Below, piece after piece: positions 45,556-58,309 of a stretch of DNA of 64,000 bases (position 1 is its first letter; each line of letters starts with the position of its first letter). The notes under the pieces are model-generated. The model did not search any database. It had not been told where the DNA came from and saw only the letters and a program-made list of their open reading frames with translations. The stretch covers positions 259,173-323,172 of the forward strand of contig JAAGOF010000257.1 in NCBI GenBank assembly GCA_010645155.1, read 5' to 3'. This DNA comes from Tigriopus japonicus (taxonomy: Eukaryota; Arthropoda; Copepoda; Harpacticoida; Harpacticidae). Position numbers and translations under genes: made by a program.

Positions 45556-47647
45556 TCAATGGGTTCATCTCCTTTCTGGGATATGCGAGTGCGTTCCGTG
45601 TTCCCTGTGTTAGAAGGAGCGGAATTACGCACATTCCGTATTGCTGTGGAAACCGAGTCAAGATCGAGGCTTTCGCTCTTTTTCTAACCTCGAGTCATGA
45701 AAGAATGAGAAGGTACAGGAGGCCTCCTCGTCCTCGTTTAAGGTGTAAATCAAATTCCACCCAATATTATCTTGTAGTAGACCCATGTCTGGTGTGCCCA
45801 AACCCACTCTACCCCGAGCGATTCATCCTCGATCAAAACACATGGGCCTGGCAAGTGTCATCCAAGTCGACAAAACACATAACTCTTCCAGTCATGACAG
45901 GCTGCCGAAATTGATCTACTAGACCTTGGCCCTTGCTGGACACACCCACTCACACTCAAAAGTCTTGTTCCGGGTTCGTCTGAGCTTCGGTCTGGCAATT
46001 GGAACACCAAGGGGGATTGATGATTTGTCGAACTCGGTTTCTTCAAGACACTTTCCACTCTTGTGAGCAATTCATACAACGCCAGCTAACTAACTATTTG
46101 CTCACGGCCTTCAAGTAAATAACATCAAAGCTGATCCAGTTTGTTCCCTTTTTCATCCCACTGGCTGGCAATGGGAATACAATTGCCTCACGGTGAGCAA
46201 TGTGTCACGGCCTAGGAGCCACTCGGCAATGCAATCAGAGTGAGTTACACCTTAGTGAGCAGTTATTTATCAATGCCTTCATCCACACCAACTGCCTCAC
46301 AGACACTCACACGCTCATCTCGAGTCCTCCTGATCCTCTTTGGAGAGAGTGAGTGTGTGTGTGTGTGTGCCTGGCTTGACAACCACATAAATATGTCAAA
46401 GACCTTCACCTCACAAAACACCAAGACTGATGTTCGGGGCTGCTAATGAGAATTGCGGTTCCGAATGATTGTTCACACCATGTTCCAAAGGCCCGTAACT
46501 GATGGACTCAGAGGGAGATGGGAACCTTCCAGGTAAGACGAACCAACGACAGCACCATCATCATCACCATCACTGTTGTAGGTGAGGCCACAAACGAGCC
46601 TCACTTTCATAGAGGAGAAGTGCTGAGGCCACTTTTCCAAACTGGTTCCATTGAAGGCATCTGTAGTCATAGCTACTCACGAATCACAGAGACCGAGAAC
46701 TCGTGAGAGAAAGAGAGCACATTAACGATGTCTCTTGACAATAGAAAAGAATTTTTATTGTCTCCATGTTCGGAATATTGTGTTTTCTTGCTCTCGGCGA
46801 TGTAAATGAATGGGATGCGGAGGGCATTAACTGGTCTTAAAGGGTCACGGACCATTTCTTCTCATCTGATCGGAGACACAAGATTGGAGGTCGAGAGACT
46901 GTGATTTCTGCAAGGGAACAATGGACAGCCTTTAAAATGATGTTTGTCTAAAGGGAAGAAAGCATCTGTAAGTGACATGGATTGTTGGGAAAACTTGATT
47001 CAGCTGAGTCACCCAGTCGAGTGAATTGGTGCAAGGTTCGAGAAAGTTGGAACAGAGAAGACAAGAAATGGTTCATCTCAGAACCGATGATTAATAATCG
47101 GAGACCATGTGTGGGAATAAAATATATACAGGATTGGCATGGTATTCACCTAAATGAGCCCAAGGTTTTCGGTAAAGCGACTTGTGCATCCAACCAGATC
47201 TCATTGCAATATGATGGTTTCTGTGTTTGCGCATTATTCAAAGGAGATAAATAATAAGGCGTATCTACGCATGAGAATGCTCTGTTTGCTTTTCATCGTT
47301 TACCTTGTTAGAAAACGAGGGGGTAGAATGGAATGGAATGAAACGTAGTTTTTGCAAGAAACTTATTTCATTCCTCTAAAAGGAAAGAAATGTCCTTTTT
47401 CTTATATAAAAAGGTGTCTATGTCATGGAGGAGACCTTCAGAGGAGCTCAAACGATCGACATAAAACTGACCTTTTTTTCTTGTAACTGGGAGCTTTCCA
47501 TGAATTGGTTTGTTTGATTCGTGGTCGTGTTTAAAATTGGTTTTACAAGTTTTACTTCACTAACTCACTTTTTAGAAATTCATGATGACTGGCTGCAAGT
47601 ACACTTAAGTTTTCTTGTAAAAAACCGTCATTTAGTGTTCCATAGAG
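45556..47647. other. Upstream region of the CNG gene, no gene seen
   Basis: Moderate GC content for about 1 kb, then AT-rich. A short (GT)n run occurs at about 46350-46369. The CNG promoter should lie here but no confident TATA-initiator pair was found. Confidence 0.4.
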
Positions 47648-47950
47648 GTCAGTTGTTGAGCGCGTTTGAAAGTATAGTAGAAGCACATCTTGAAGTATAG
47701 TACAAGCATTTCTAGAGTTATTGAAGAAGCATATCTAGAAGCAAATGAGACGGAGTAGAAATAACTACGTAACTGTGCTCAATCATGTTTTGCTACATAA
47801 GCAGTGATTGAAAAAACGCAACTTATATAGCGAAACTTGAGATTTAAGCATGGTTATTTCAACTCCATCTCATATGCTTCTTTTATGCTTTTTTTATGCT
47901 TCTTTTACGTTTTCAAATTACCTCAACAACCGACCTTATAACTATAATCA
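47648..47950. repeat. Dispersed foldback-like repeat
   Basis: Matches 1015-1170 (GTTGTTGAG, AGAAGCATAT, GAGTAGAAATAAC). It is internally inverted: the GAAGCATAT..GAGTAGAAATAAC block at about 47725-47765 pairs with GTTATTTCAACTCCATCTCA..GCTTC at about 47854-47885. No coding frame. Confidence 0.6.
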
Positions 47951-50900
47951 TAGACGACGCCATTACCGGGTAGAACTAGTAGAACACGATATTTCATAAT
48001 AATAATAATAAAACAGTAACATTTTAAATTCTAATCAAGTGATTGCATAAATTCAATATCAGTGAAAATACCTTTGTCAATCAATTTTCAACTCAATCGA
48101 ACAAAAGATTTAAAACTTAAACACGGTCACACTTCAGGTAAGACACTTTACAAGATGACCTCTCTTACAACATTAATTTTGCGACTGGTAAGTAGTATGT
48201 ACTGAGCTTTGAAGGAGCATAATTTTTGGCTCAGGGAAACGATTGGTCCAAAGACTAAACTACGTACTCAATGAGCTTCAAACTTCTAATCAAAAAAGGA
48301 TAATCTATTCTTACGACCTAATACAGAATTGTGAGTTTCCTTGATGACCGTCCTAGTCCTTATTTGAAGGCGTCCTTGCTCCAAATGGTCATTGTTACCG
48401 AAAATCGCTTATTCAGTCCCTTTCTAGAGAGTTTTGCAGACCTTAATAAGGAAAATTTTCTAGAATGCCATTCTTGAAAGATGTGTACAATAAGTTTGAA
48501 AGAGGTCTGACCATATTTGGAGAAGCAACACTTTTTTCTACCCTTCAAGGAGGAAACTTGTTGGGTTGTATAAGTATAAAAACTTGTAGTTGTTGCTCGG
48601 TGACGCTTTCTTTTAAGTTCTTGCTCTTGTAACTCGTATGTGCGAGTTAAAGTAGAAAGAGCAAACTAAATTGGAGAAACCTTGTTCAAAGTAAAAGTGT
48701 CTACTGATTTGCCTAGAGTCAAGGCCATAAGGTCTTTAAAAGCTGACATGTTTATTATTATTACAACAACAGCAAGGTTTAAACTGAACTCTAAAATATA
48801 AAAAAGTGGGAGACTTATTCAGAAGTACGGTTGAATGTTTTTGAAATTGAACAAAATCACTTAAAAAATCAAACATCGATTTGATCTTGATTTAGAAAGC
48901 GGCTGATAGGTTCTAGTACATCAATTAATCCCAAACATACCATTTCATAAACATCAATTTGCCTTGAAATTTCTTCCCTTCCCTCAAAATTGAAACATTT
49001 CATGGAAGCAATGCACGTGGAATTTCCAACTTTTTCCAATTGCCAAGGGCCTAAGAGGGTTTAAGTCAATTCCACTTCAATCTCGCTTTTTGTGGTAACC
49101 ATGACCGAATTATTCAATCTCTAGCATGGAATTGAAATTCAAATTACCCATGTTTCCATTCCATTTTGAGCCATTCCACGCTTCACTGAGTTTATTCAAT
49201 ACAATTTCACATTCAATCAAGTGGGCAATCTTACCTTACGTCATTGACCACACTGAATGAAGTCTTTGAGACAACCTGAAATGCATCTCAGGTCGATTGG
49301 TCTCTGTGGATCTTGGAGCTCGAATCACTGTTCCAAAGCACTCAAAACTACTTTCCAGCAACAGATGAGGTAGGTAATGATGGTGTTGCAGTTCAGAATG
49401 ACGCCAGAGTCCGATCAACAATGAGTAAAAAGCTCTCTCTTTTGCTCTTTCTGAACAAGAGACCCAAAGATCGAGAGAAGGAACGAAAGCGAACGCGTTC
49501 CAACCAAGCAAGCTTCTTGGAACAAAGTCCGCGAAAGGCGAAGTGAATGAAAGAGAACGAGCGACGAGCAAAAGGTCCGTAGGGGGTGTATGTTAAACGT
49601 AAGAGGAAAAATTGGAACATGTTCCTTGGGCTTGAATCGATCCAAATGAAAAATTGGATCAAAAATATGATAGTCATTAAAATCTAAAATGTATAGAAAG
49701 AGAGATTGAAACTTTGGAGAACAGACAAATGAGTTTTCTGAGATGAGAGTTTTTGTTCCAATTGTTCATGGACCATGATTGTTTCAATCGTTTTAATTTC
49801 ATCTCCTTCCGGATTTGAAGAAATTGTCTCAAAGTGATGTTGAAAAGATATCAATGGGTTTGTTGAAGGACCTTACAAGATAAAAGGAAAGAAAAAATGG
49901 CCTGACAGTATATTTTTTTCGTCACAATTAAATGGCCGGTCACCCGAAGGTTGTCAAGAATCTTTGAAAATAACTTGCATGATAAGCAATTTTCAGCTCG
50001 ACAATGACAAGGGCTCTTATCTTAAGTAACCCAAAGTTTTTGACACAAAATAGATCTTTCAAAGGAATTTTGAATCAGGACAATAAAATTCTTTCCATAA
50101 ACTCCTTTAACAACCAATGAGCTTTTTTGAGGGGCTCAAAATCAAATTTTTATAGGACAAAAATATACTTTCATCTTTTAAGTGCCCAAAGATAAACTTG
50201 ATTTTGGATGTCCTTGATTATTCAAGGAGTCTTCACATCAGAACGAATTGAATTGTCATTTTCCAAGATTTATCACTTTTCCCATTAAGATTTAAGATTG
50301 CTTCCAAATGTCTAGAGGCAACAACTCTCTATATTGAAAAATGCTAATAAGAACCCGAGACAAAAACACAGAGACAATGTAAAGAGGTCGGCAAATCACT
50401 TTCAATGCATTTGCGTTGTTTTCTGGACTGGAGTTTTCAATGTTAAATGTAAGATTTTATAGCAATACAGTTGTTAGTTTAATTTTTTTTCTATGCTTTA
50501 AGTTATGTTTTGCAATTAAAAGAACCACATATGTTGTGATTCTTAGCTGCAACCTTGCTGATTCAAATTTTGCCAATTTTGAGGTCTTGATACTCTGTAC
50601 GTAAGTAAGACAAATAGCAAAATGACGAAATGCACCCAAGATTTTGAAAAAATATTGCGATTTTTGTGCTGGCTAACTTTAAAATGGAATTCAGAATCTC
50701 ATTAAAAGAGGGTTTTCCATTCTGAAATTATTCATAGACCACTGACAGAGGGGCCAACACCAAAAGACTTCAACGTTGACGAATTGCCAATCTATTTAAG
50801 TATCTTTAGCAACACTTATGGATGCAAAAGTGCAAGAATTCAACAATTTTGTGCCGTGATGTCGGGATGCATTAAAGATCACTCATAGCCTGAGAGGCAA

Positions 50901-50999
50901 CGTGTTATTTGTTTTGGCAAGTACTTTGCCATTCACCAAAAGTCAATGTTTGCCAAGGGGCACTAACGATATTCCCTATAATTAACAAATGCCTCTTTA
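47951..50999. other. AT-rich intergenic DNA, no gene seen
   Basis: Includes an (AAT)n run at 47998-48011. Open frames at 49236-49677 overlap on several frames and strands and have no domain features. Confidence 0.45.
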
Positions 51000-51356
51000 C
51001 AGGGTCAGCGGATCAAGCGTAAACCCCTTAAAAAATCATAAGTATTGTAATTTTATTGTATTTTTTTCAATTTCAGTGTCTGAATCACAAAGTTTTATTG
51101 CACAGAAAATGTTTTATGCATTTCCCTGTGGGAGCGCTTGAGACTAAATGAGATATTGGCATCGATGAGATGATTGTGACAATCGGCACATTGCCTTGCA
51201 AAGTTTTGGGTTGGAATAAACTATTTAGTATCCCAGCAAGTCTGACTTTAAAAGGTCGACCAAAAAAAATGAAGTCTGTGAGCCTCAATTAGATCTAAAA
51301 CAAACACGGTTAATGGACTAAAAACACCAAAATCTACATTTTGCCCGCCGACCCTG
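51000..51356. mobile_element. Tc1/mariner-type MITE, copy 1
   Basis: Ends read CAGGGTCAGCGG and CCGCCGACCCTG, flanked by TA at 50998-50999 and 51357-51358. It is 357 bp, has no transposase, and has a second diverged copy at 60307-60696 (shared ACCCCTTAAA, CAGCAAGTCT, GAAGTCT.TG.GCCTCAAT, AAAATCTACATT). Confidence 0.9.
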
Positions 51357-51548
51357 TAGTTTCCTTGAAAATCTTTAAAGGTTCGATTCAGCCAAAAATT
51401 GAAAAATGGACTTGCTCAAAATTTCGGCCTGTGCGATCAACTTTGCGGTAGCCAAAAAATGGTAATAAATACTATAATAATCAAATAATGAATATTTTGT
51501 AAGTCCGCATTCCCAGCATTTACTCGAATTTAAGATTTATCTGTATTT

Positions 51549-51554
51549 TTTATT
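51549..51554 (-). terminator. Poly(A) signal of the small secreted-protein gene
   Basis: AATAAA on the minus strand, about 85 bases beyond the stop at 51640-51642, a normal 3'UTR length for such a compact gene. Confidence 0.55.
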
Positions 51555-51639
51555 ACTTTTTTTGTTCAGTTCTTATCGTTCATATATCATATAGAGATCA
51601 GGCACTTGTTTTAACTTTCTTGAAATCCATTCACATGTT

Positions 51640-52135
51640 TTACTTTTGAATAGCCTCCAAAGATTTGACCAGATTGACCAAGGGTCCAGCCGACGTTTCC
51701 AAAAATTCAGCAGTTTTCTCTAAGACGGCAATCGAGTTTGCAATATTGAAGCGTGAGTCCGTTTGAAAGCCCAAAACAGGACCCACACCCAAGATCAAAG
51801 CATCCACATCGGCTTGAGGCAACTCTCTGGAAACATAAAAAGAACCACCGCATCAAGACCAGAACCAATCAAAGGGATTGAGAATAATAGGTCTCCCTCC
51901 ATCCCCAAAAATCCTACCTGAGTTGATCAGCGGTCTCTTTGAGTCTTTGGGCACCATCCAATTGCTCTTGGATCACTTCATCCGCAGTCAAAGGGGCGGA
52001 ACCAGTCTGTGGGCGGGCCAGACAGACGGCCAAAAGGCAGGAGAACTGAAGAAGAAGCGAATATTTTTTAGTTACTTTTTAAAGAAAAGGAGCACAACAC
52101 AACACGATCCCACTTACCACGATAAAGCTCTTCAT
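51640..52135 (-). CDS. Small secreted protein, 110 aa, unknown family
   Basis: Three exons on the minus strand: 52135-52118 (MKSFIV), 52045-51918 and 51826-51640, with 72-bp and 91-bp GT-AG introns; all phases match and the total is 333 nt. Residues 1-16 (MKSFIVFSCLLAVCLA) form a clear signal peptide, with cleavage likely before RPQTG. The mature 94 residues are mostly helical in character, with heptad-like leucines (LDGAQRLKETADQL, IANSIAVLEKTAEFLE, LVNLVKSLEAI), no cysteines, and a central apolar segment ALILGVGPVLGF. No enzyme or antimicrobial-peptide family is recognised; it could be a helical lipid- or ligand-binding secreted protein, but that is a guess. A textbook TATA/initiator promoter lies upstream and a poly(A) signal downstream, so this is a complete, probably strongly expressed gene of about 0.6 kb. 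Confidence 0.85.
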
Positions 52136-52163
52136 AATGTGTGTAGTGTGGATTGGCAATGCT

Positions 52164-52206
52164 AACTGATTGTGAATATGAAACGAGTTGAGGTCTTATA
52201 CTTATA
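52164..52206 (-). promoter_or_regulatory. Core promoter: TATA box and arthropod initiator
   Basis: On the minus strand TATAAG occurs twice (52206-52201 and 52200-52195) and TCAGTT lies at 52169-52164. Taking the A of TCAGTT (52167) as +1, the nearer TATA box starts 33 bp upstream, the canonical spacing. The leader to the ATG at 52135 is only 32 nt. Confidence 0.8.
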
Positions 52207-53744
52207 CGTTGGAACGACTTGATCTACTTTTACTTGCCCGACCGCTTTTCGATGGTTGATGGTTGCCCAACCAGAACCATGGAGACACTCGCGCTCACAT
52301 TCGGACATAAGCGGAGATATGTAACAAATATGGGGTGATGCTCGAGGGTTACGTAACACTCATTTGGCATGGGATGGTGGTAGGTGGTGTGATTTAGATG
52401 ACTTCGTTTGAGAAAAACGAGGTGAAGATTGGGGATTGAGTTGCTTTTGGGTAGTATTGCTATTACTAGAGATCTAAAAAGAAATTGTAGTGTTTAAAGT
52501 TAACAAAAGCAAAAGGACTGTGAATTGTTTTGTATTGCGTTTTTGGGTCAGTGGGGAGTGAAGAGTTAAGGAGATTTTCGCGGATGGCTTGGTGACAAAC
52601 TTTGACTGGTGGATTTACGGACAAGTAATTATTGAGTCGTTTGACTGAAGGTTACAAAAATTGACACTAGATGGAGGCAAAACAAGGGCGACGTCCCTTG
52701 ATTTTAGAGATATCCTGAACTTGTTGCCAAAATTGCAGCGTCCATCATAAAGTTGATTTCTCTTCATATTTTGAGTCTTATTGAGCTCAGCTACGAAATT
52801 TTTGTGCGCAAAAATCAAAACGTCGCCCTGAGTAATCATGAATTAAGGCAAAATTAAAAAGCAGAATTAATCATGATTTAACACAAGCACCCACGACCAT
52901 TTCTATCCCAATATTGCGCTGATTGTCAATTTTCTCTTTTATCGAGGTTCAACTTTTTTCCTAAACATGACTTGCTCTGACTAGAGACGCTCTTTTGTGA
53001 CTTTTTTCTTTTAATTTTTGGGCGCACTTTTTTCGTCGAGTACAGTTTCATCCTTATTAGGTCAAAATGTTTGAGTTTTGTCTTTCGGATGAAGAAAATG
53101 CTCACAGAAAGAGCCGAGGATTAAAGTTGGAAAATTAGTATTTGAATTCAACAAATAAGTCCATTTTTAGCCTTAAACCAAATCAACTAAATAATTCTCG
53201 GGTTTATTTGCCATTTTCTAGGCGAGAAACAGTTCTGGAATCAATGCTACGATTTCTGCCAAAAAATGCTTTATCTCAGTCAATTGTGTTGTTAAAGGCT
53301 TAATGACTATGTAATAAAGTACCAATATGGATTGGCTTAATTTTTGAAACTTCTACCTCTCAATTTTGGTCCAAATTAGACATGATTTAACCAATTTCTT
53401 GGAAGGATAGATTATCAATTTCAGTCTGAGATGGGTAAATTACTTTATCGAATGTAATCAATAACAATTATAATTACTTTCTCAAGATATGTAATTGATA
53501 ACAATTACATTGTATATAAATGTAACTGACCTCAATGGACCTCAATTGGAATTGAGTTAAAACTTATTTCGTTGCACTTTGTGGCAAAATCATGCTGGCT
53601 GAAATATTTTATATGTGAGTGTTCAATGCGATTTATTTTCAGAGGGTTTGTGTTGTTGTTGATTGTAGATTTTTCATTGCTGTTACACAACAAGCAATGT
53701 GATTCCTTGAAAAATAAATAAATCATAGACATAAACTATACTTT
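52207..53744. other. Intergenic, dispersed repeat only
   Basis: Positions 52805-52945 match the repeat at 31235-31345. The 53440-53520 stretch is rich in ATAACAATTA-type self-complementary runs. No gene seen. Confidence 0.4.
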
Positions 53745-53910
53745 TAACATTTATACGAAATCTGATCTACCAATTAGTAACTGTTGGCAGATTTGCACAA
53801 TCTTTAGATAATAGGTTAATCAGGAATAGTATTTGAAAATTTGTCCAATCCTGACTTAGACGCTGTTAGAGGATTAGCTACTAGCTACTAATATTCCTGA
53901 TTTTATCTCT
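53745..53910 (-). repeat. LINE 3'-end fragment
   Basis: Shares CTGTTGGCAGATTTG, GGAATAGTATT and CGCTGTTAGAGGAT with the LINE ends at 1-236, 1825-1965 and 16975-17160. It bridges 3'UTR and coding end and so links the other fragments into one family. Confidence 0.6.
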
Positions 53911-54199
53911 TACTTTTTCTTTGTAACAAAAGCTTTTTAACAAAATTATGATCTCTTTCTTGGTTTCAGAACTTAGATATTATAGGTAAAGGAATATAGG
54001 TAAATTCACCCATAAGGTTACTTGAGAATTGAGTGGAAGAAAATTTTCAAAAAATGTGTTAAAGCATGGTTTAAGTGACCTTTCATCATGTTTTTGCCCG
54101 TGACCTAATTAACAAAATTTAGATACAGATGTGGTATTGCATTCACACCTCAAAACTGGTCTCAAAAGTTTTTGGAATTTGAAAATGACTTATCACGCC

Positions 54200-55860
54200 C
54201 AAAAAAACACCGTGACAAATGAGCACAAATTTTAACGTCCAAGAGACAGATATATGTTGTGAGAGGATCATTTTGAAGAATTGTTGTCAAAATATTGAGT
54301 AATTAACGATTTAACACACTTTTCTCCCGGTTTTGGAACAACTTACATGAGGGTAGGAATCCGCTCAGCCATGATTCCAGAGAGTTCACAGAATGATGAA
54401 ATTGAACAAAGGATTAAGAACAGGGTAAACTTACAGCAGCTCATGTCAAAGAAGTGTCATCAGAACATTAGCAACGGTGGCTTTATCATGAAGCTTTAAA
54501 CAAGCCAAACAAGAGGGAAGTGGAAGAGAAAAAAATACAACAAAATGGAGCCTTTGAACAAAAAATATCCATGGAAGGGCTTCAATCCATCTTATTTTAT
54601 GATCCAATGACTAGATCAATCTTTACTGGCATGATCTATGTAAGTTGATTGCAAAATCGACTTTCATTATAACTTGAACTTCCTCATTGATGGTGGCACA
54701 ACAGCAGCAAACATTAGAAGCTTCAAAATTCAAACAACCTGACTGTGTCGCCGCTTCTTTCCCTTGAGTTTCTTTAGGTAAACTCATTATGATTATTTAA
54801 AAAAACTTTGCTGTATTCAATATGCACCAACTATGAGCTTGATGTGGAAGACTAGAATGTGAAAAGATCTATTTAATCATGTAAAAAGTCACATTTTTCA
54901 CTTATGAATTTCTTTGATAGTTTGTGAGCTACCCTTTATTCAAGATTTTCTACATGGCACAAGAAACATTTGCCATCCATCAGAATCTTTTTGAAATCAG
55001 TTAGACATTTTGAAAAACTTGAAAGGCAATTGTCTTATCCTCCGTGCAAGTTGTCCAGGGAATTCTCCTGCTAAGGACAACTTACATGGAGGGTGAGACA
55101 GTCGCCCATCAAGTTTTCAAAATGTCAATTTGATTTACAAAACGATGTTGAAGGATAACAAATATTTTCTCTTTGGTGATTTAAAGGCATCATCTGAAAT
55201 TTCTTGTTTAATATTTGCTTGTTTGGCTTAGATTTTCTGGACATGTTTAGTTTCAATGAATCAGCAATTTTTCAATTGCCGCTTATTCCTTGGGGTGTTC
55301 CAATTTTTTTTGAGTACTTCTTCATCCATTGGATATTGAGCTTGTCTAAATTAATACCATATGGTGCAAATTAGTAGGTGAATTCATTTCATGGATTTGT
55401 TCTTTGTTTCCAGTGGTCGAAAGCAACAAAATCATTGAAATAGCAACAATTAGAACGTGAAAACATCAATGAAGACCATTTTCACTTATTTTAGTGTGAA
55501 ATTTCATTCAAAGCTCTTGCAAACTACGTACTATTTGATGTGCTATGTCCTCTATGTGAACTCTCTAGAACCATGTCTGACCGAAATCCTACCCTCATGT
55601 AAGTTGTTCCAAAACCGGGAGAAAAGTGTGTTAAATCGTTAATTACTCAATATTTTGACAACAATTCTTCAAAATTATCCTTTGACAGCATATATCTGTC
55701 TCTTGGACGTTAAAATTTGTGCTCATTTGTGTGATATGCCATCTACAAACCATCGTAGACATGTTTGAATGAAAGAACTCGCTCATTTTACAACTATGGA
55801 GACAAGGTAGTTGGCCCCAACGGAAAGAAAAAAAAGTTGTCACAAACCTGGGCCAAACTA
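54200..55860. repeat. Compound repeat with inverted arms (copy 2 of the 7.2-8.3 kb family)
   Basis: Positions 54200-54380 and 55560-55735 are inverted relative to each other (CAAATGAGCACAAATTTTAA, GTCCAAGAGACAGATATATG, GGAACAACTTACATGAGGGT). Positions 54480-54740 and 55740-55860 match blocks of copy 1 at 7900-8300 and 7620-7740. It is therefore probably a DNA element of about 1.5 kb with long inverted arms, now degraded. No transposase frame is left. Confidence 0.65.
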
Positions 55861-56675
55861 ATCCATTACTTTCAGCATCCTAAACCGTTTATTTTTTATA
55901 TTATAATTTAATTTATATATAATTTAATTATAATTTAAATATTTTGCGTTTTTGAGCAGTTTTTAAATATTTGGCCTTTTTCTTCCAAAATAACAGGAAA
56001 ATTCTCTTTTTCCATTGCAATATTTCAAGAATCCTCATATTTTCAGGAAATCTTTTGAAATTTTGACAAAAAATCTGACTTTTCCAAAGACTACATTGTC
56101 AAAATCATCAATTTTTTTTCAACTCTTTTTGAGGGGAATAGGCAAACTTAAATCAAAAATATGCGTGGTAAATAAATATTTTGGTCAGCTTGGCCTCGAA
56201 AATTACTTTAAGCTAAAACAGAAAACCGTAACTCCAACAGGAAAAAAAATATGGAAACTCTGGTTGGAATATTCAACCAAACATTAGGTTGTAAAATATT
56301 GACTAAATGTAAGGTATAAATAGGGACTGTCAAGAATAACAAATTTTAATTGCAGAGTATGATTGTTTAGCACGAAAGATTTGTTTATTTATATTTCTGC
56401 CATTTCCAATTTTTCATCAAATATTTGGACTTTTTAATCAAAATTTTCAGAAATGCCAATTTATTGACCAAAACTCTTCACAAATTTAAATATTTTTTAA
56501 ATATTTGGTCGTGATTTAAATATTTTTTTAAATATTTTGATGTTTTTTTCTTAAATATTATTTAAATATTTTGGGCTTCAAAATTAAATATTTTCGGCCG
56601 CTCTAGTTATCACTAAACTATCCGATAAAAACTAATGGAAAAAGTTAAATCTCCACTTGCCCACTCGAAACCTGG
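55861..56675. repeat. AT-rich repeat stretch
   Basis: Many TTTAAATATTT-type runs, ending with AAATATTTTCGGCCGCTCT at about 56594-56612, the inverse of the block at 2523-2545. Probably one end of a degraded element. Confidence 0.4.
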
Positions 56676-57035
56676 TTGAAATCCATCACTCTAAACAGAC
56701 TATCATCCTTGCAATTTGGGAATGCTTTCAACGGAATTAAGCTCGCTTTGTTCAATAATTTGCCTACCAAACACAGTTTTAACCCTCTGCCTGACATCCC
56801 CTCGCACTTCTGGAGAAGTAGATTTCTTTTTAACATCCCTTTACATCCTGATAAACGCAAACAAAGCTTTTACGAAATCCTTGACATTAACCATCACATG
56901 ACATGTACCAAACGAGATTATCACCTCCGCCCTACAAATGAGTGCTTTTGTATTTTATGCGGCGAATATCTCCATTACTCCCATGCCCTATACTTTTGTA
57001 ACCGTACTGATGTAAACCAGACATCGCCAGATTAA
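56676..57035 (+). pseudogene. Possible retroelement ORF end (Cys/His knuckle)
   Basis: A 119-codon frame ends with NECFCILCGEYLHYSHALYFC, a CxxC..H..C arrangement like the one that closes many non-LTR retrotransposon ORFs, and is followed at once by a TAA-rich run (about 57032-57047) resembling the (TAA)n tails of some LINE clades. The upstream residues are not recognisable. It may equally be chance. Confidence 0.35.
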
Positions 57036-57049
57036 TAATAATAATATAA

Positions 57050-58299
57050 CACAGAAAAAGTGAAAATTATTTTCTTGATGGACGTAACAATCAATCCTAA
57101 AACATGTTTTATTTTTGGTTACTTGCAGATTTTCCATGCTGCATCATTAAAAGTATACCAAAAAGAAAACATGATTCTGTGATTCCAAAACTCTACCGGG
57201 GGATTCATTAGAAACGGAACAGGAAACCATAGTTCTGGCCTTCTCAGGGAATAAACTACAATAATGCGAAAATAGAATGATTTCAACATATTTAGGTTCG
57301 ATTCGAATAACGTCATCTCGAAATTGATACACATCCTGGCCAATAAATGAGTGCGAATCTAGTTTTATTTTGCAATCCATCTCAGTCAGAATGCTTGTTT
57401 GTTGGCCCGTTTTTCCACTTGATGCAAATAGCACGTCCTTTCAACAGAGATAACAAAAATTGGCTAAAACTTTTGTTTCTATGGCTAATTGGCAATACAT
57501 AAGGTGGTTAGGGTTCACCAGTCAATAATGCCTTTGTTGCCTCATCATGGGACTGGTTTTGTAGGGTACATCCAATTGGTGAAGGGAATGTTTGGTAAGG
57601 GTTCAAACGTGGCCAAAGAGCTGGAAAGCTGTCAAATTCCCGTTTCTTGTACTTAAATACCTTCTAGAACAACACGGTTGTAAACTTGTTCATTTGTTTC
57701 AAACTAAAGCACATGCCAATGATTGCGATTCGCAATAAGGGCAAATCCTTCTTTCATCAAGAGTTATTCTAGCAAACAACCACCAATAATAACTGTCAAA
57801 GAAAACAAATCAAAGATATCATATCTTGAGAATCCTTGAACACACCTAGCTTTGTTAGAAAGCTAGTGAACTTTATTAGAATTTATCTCAGCCTACAAAA
57901 ATGGTCCTTCGTGTTAAACAAATTAATTAACTCAGCTATTTATTATTTTTCTCGTCAAAGGCAACGTCTAAAGAAACTTGGTTGATATTTTTAGGTCTTG
58001 AAAGTATTTAGATTTAAAAAATCCGAAAAGTGTATTGAGAACCACTGCAACCAATAAGTGTTAATGCTTCAGTTTTATAGATTGCTTTTCAATATTTTTT
58101 TTGCGGATACATGGTTTTTTCTCAATCTTAATTCATTATTTTACCTTATTGCTTTCAATCGAAACCGGAACCGACTTAAAAATGCCCGTCGGGGAACAAG
58201 TTTGATTCGTTTCATTTTTCACAGCTTGCTTGCGCAAGACAAAAAATGATACACGTAAAAAACATAAATAAATGCTTTACTAGAGCCATAGTCCATACA
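57050..58299. other. AT-rich spacer, no gene seen
   Basis: A 95-codon minus-strand frame (57434-57147) has no splice support or known domain. Nothing else was recognised. Confidence 0.4.
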
Positions 58300-58309
58300 T
58301 ATTCAGAAC

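Noticed and set aside
45299..45914. Plus-strand frames opposite and beyond the 5' end of the CNG gene
   Set aside because: Antisense to a confident coding region, with no domain.
49236..49677. Cluster of 76-111-codon frames on both strands
   Set aside because: Mutually overlapping frames in a locally GC-richer stretch, with no start context, splice sites or family match.
57147..57434. 95-codon minus-strand frame (MLFASSGKTGQQTS...)
   Set aside because: Looks mildly protein-like but has no partner exons, no domain and lies in repeat-rich DNA; not enough to call.
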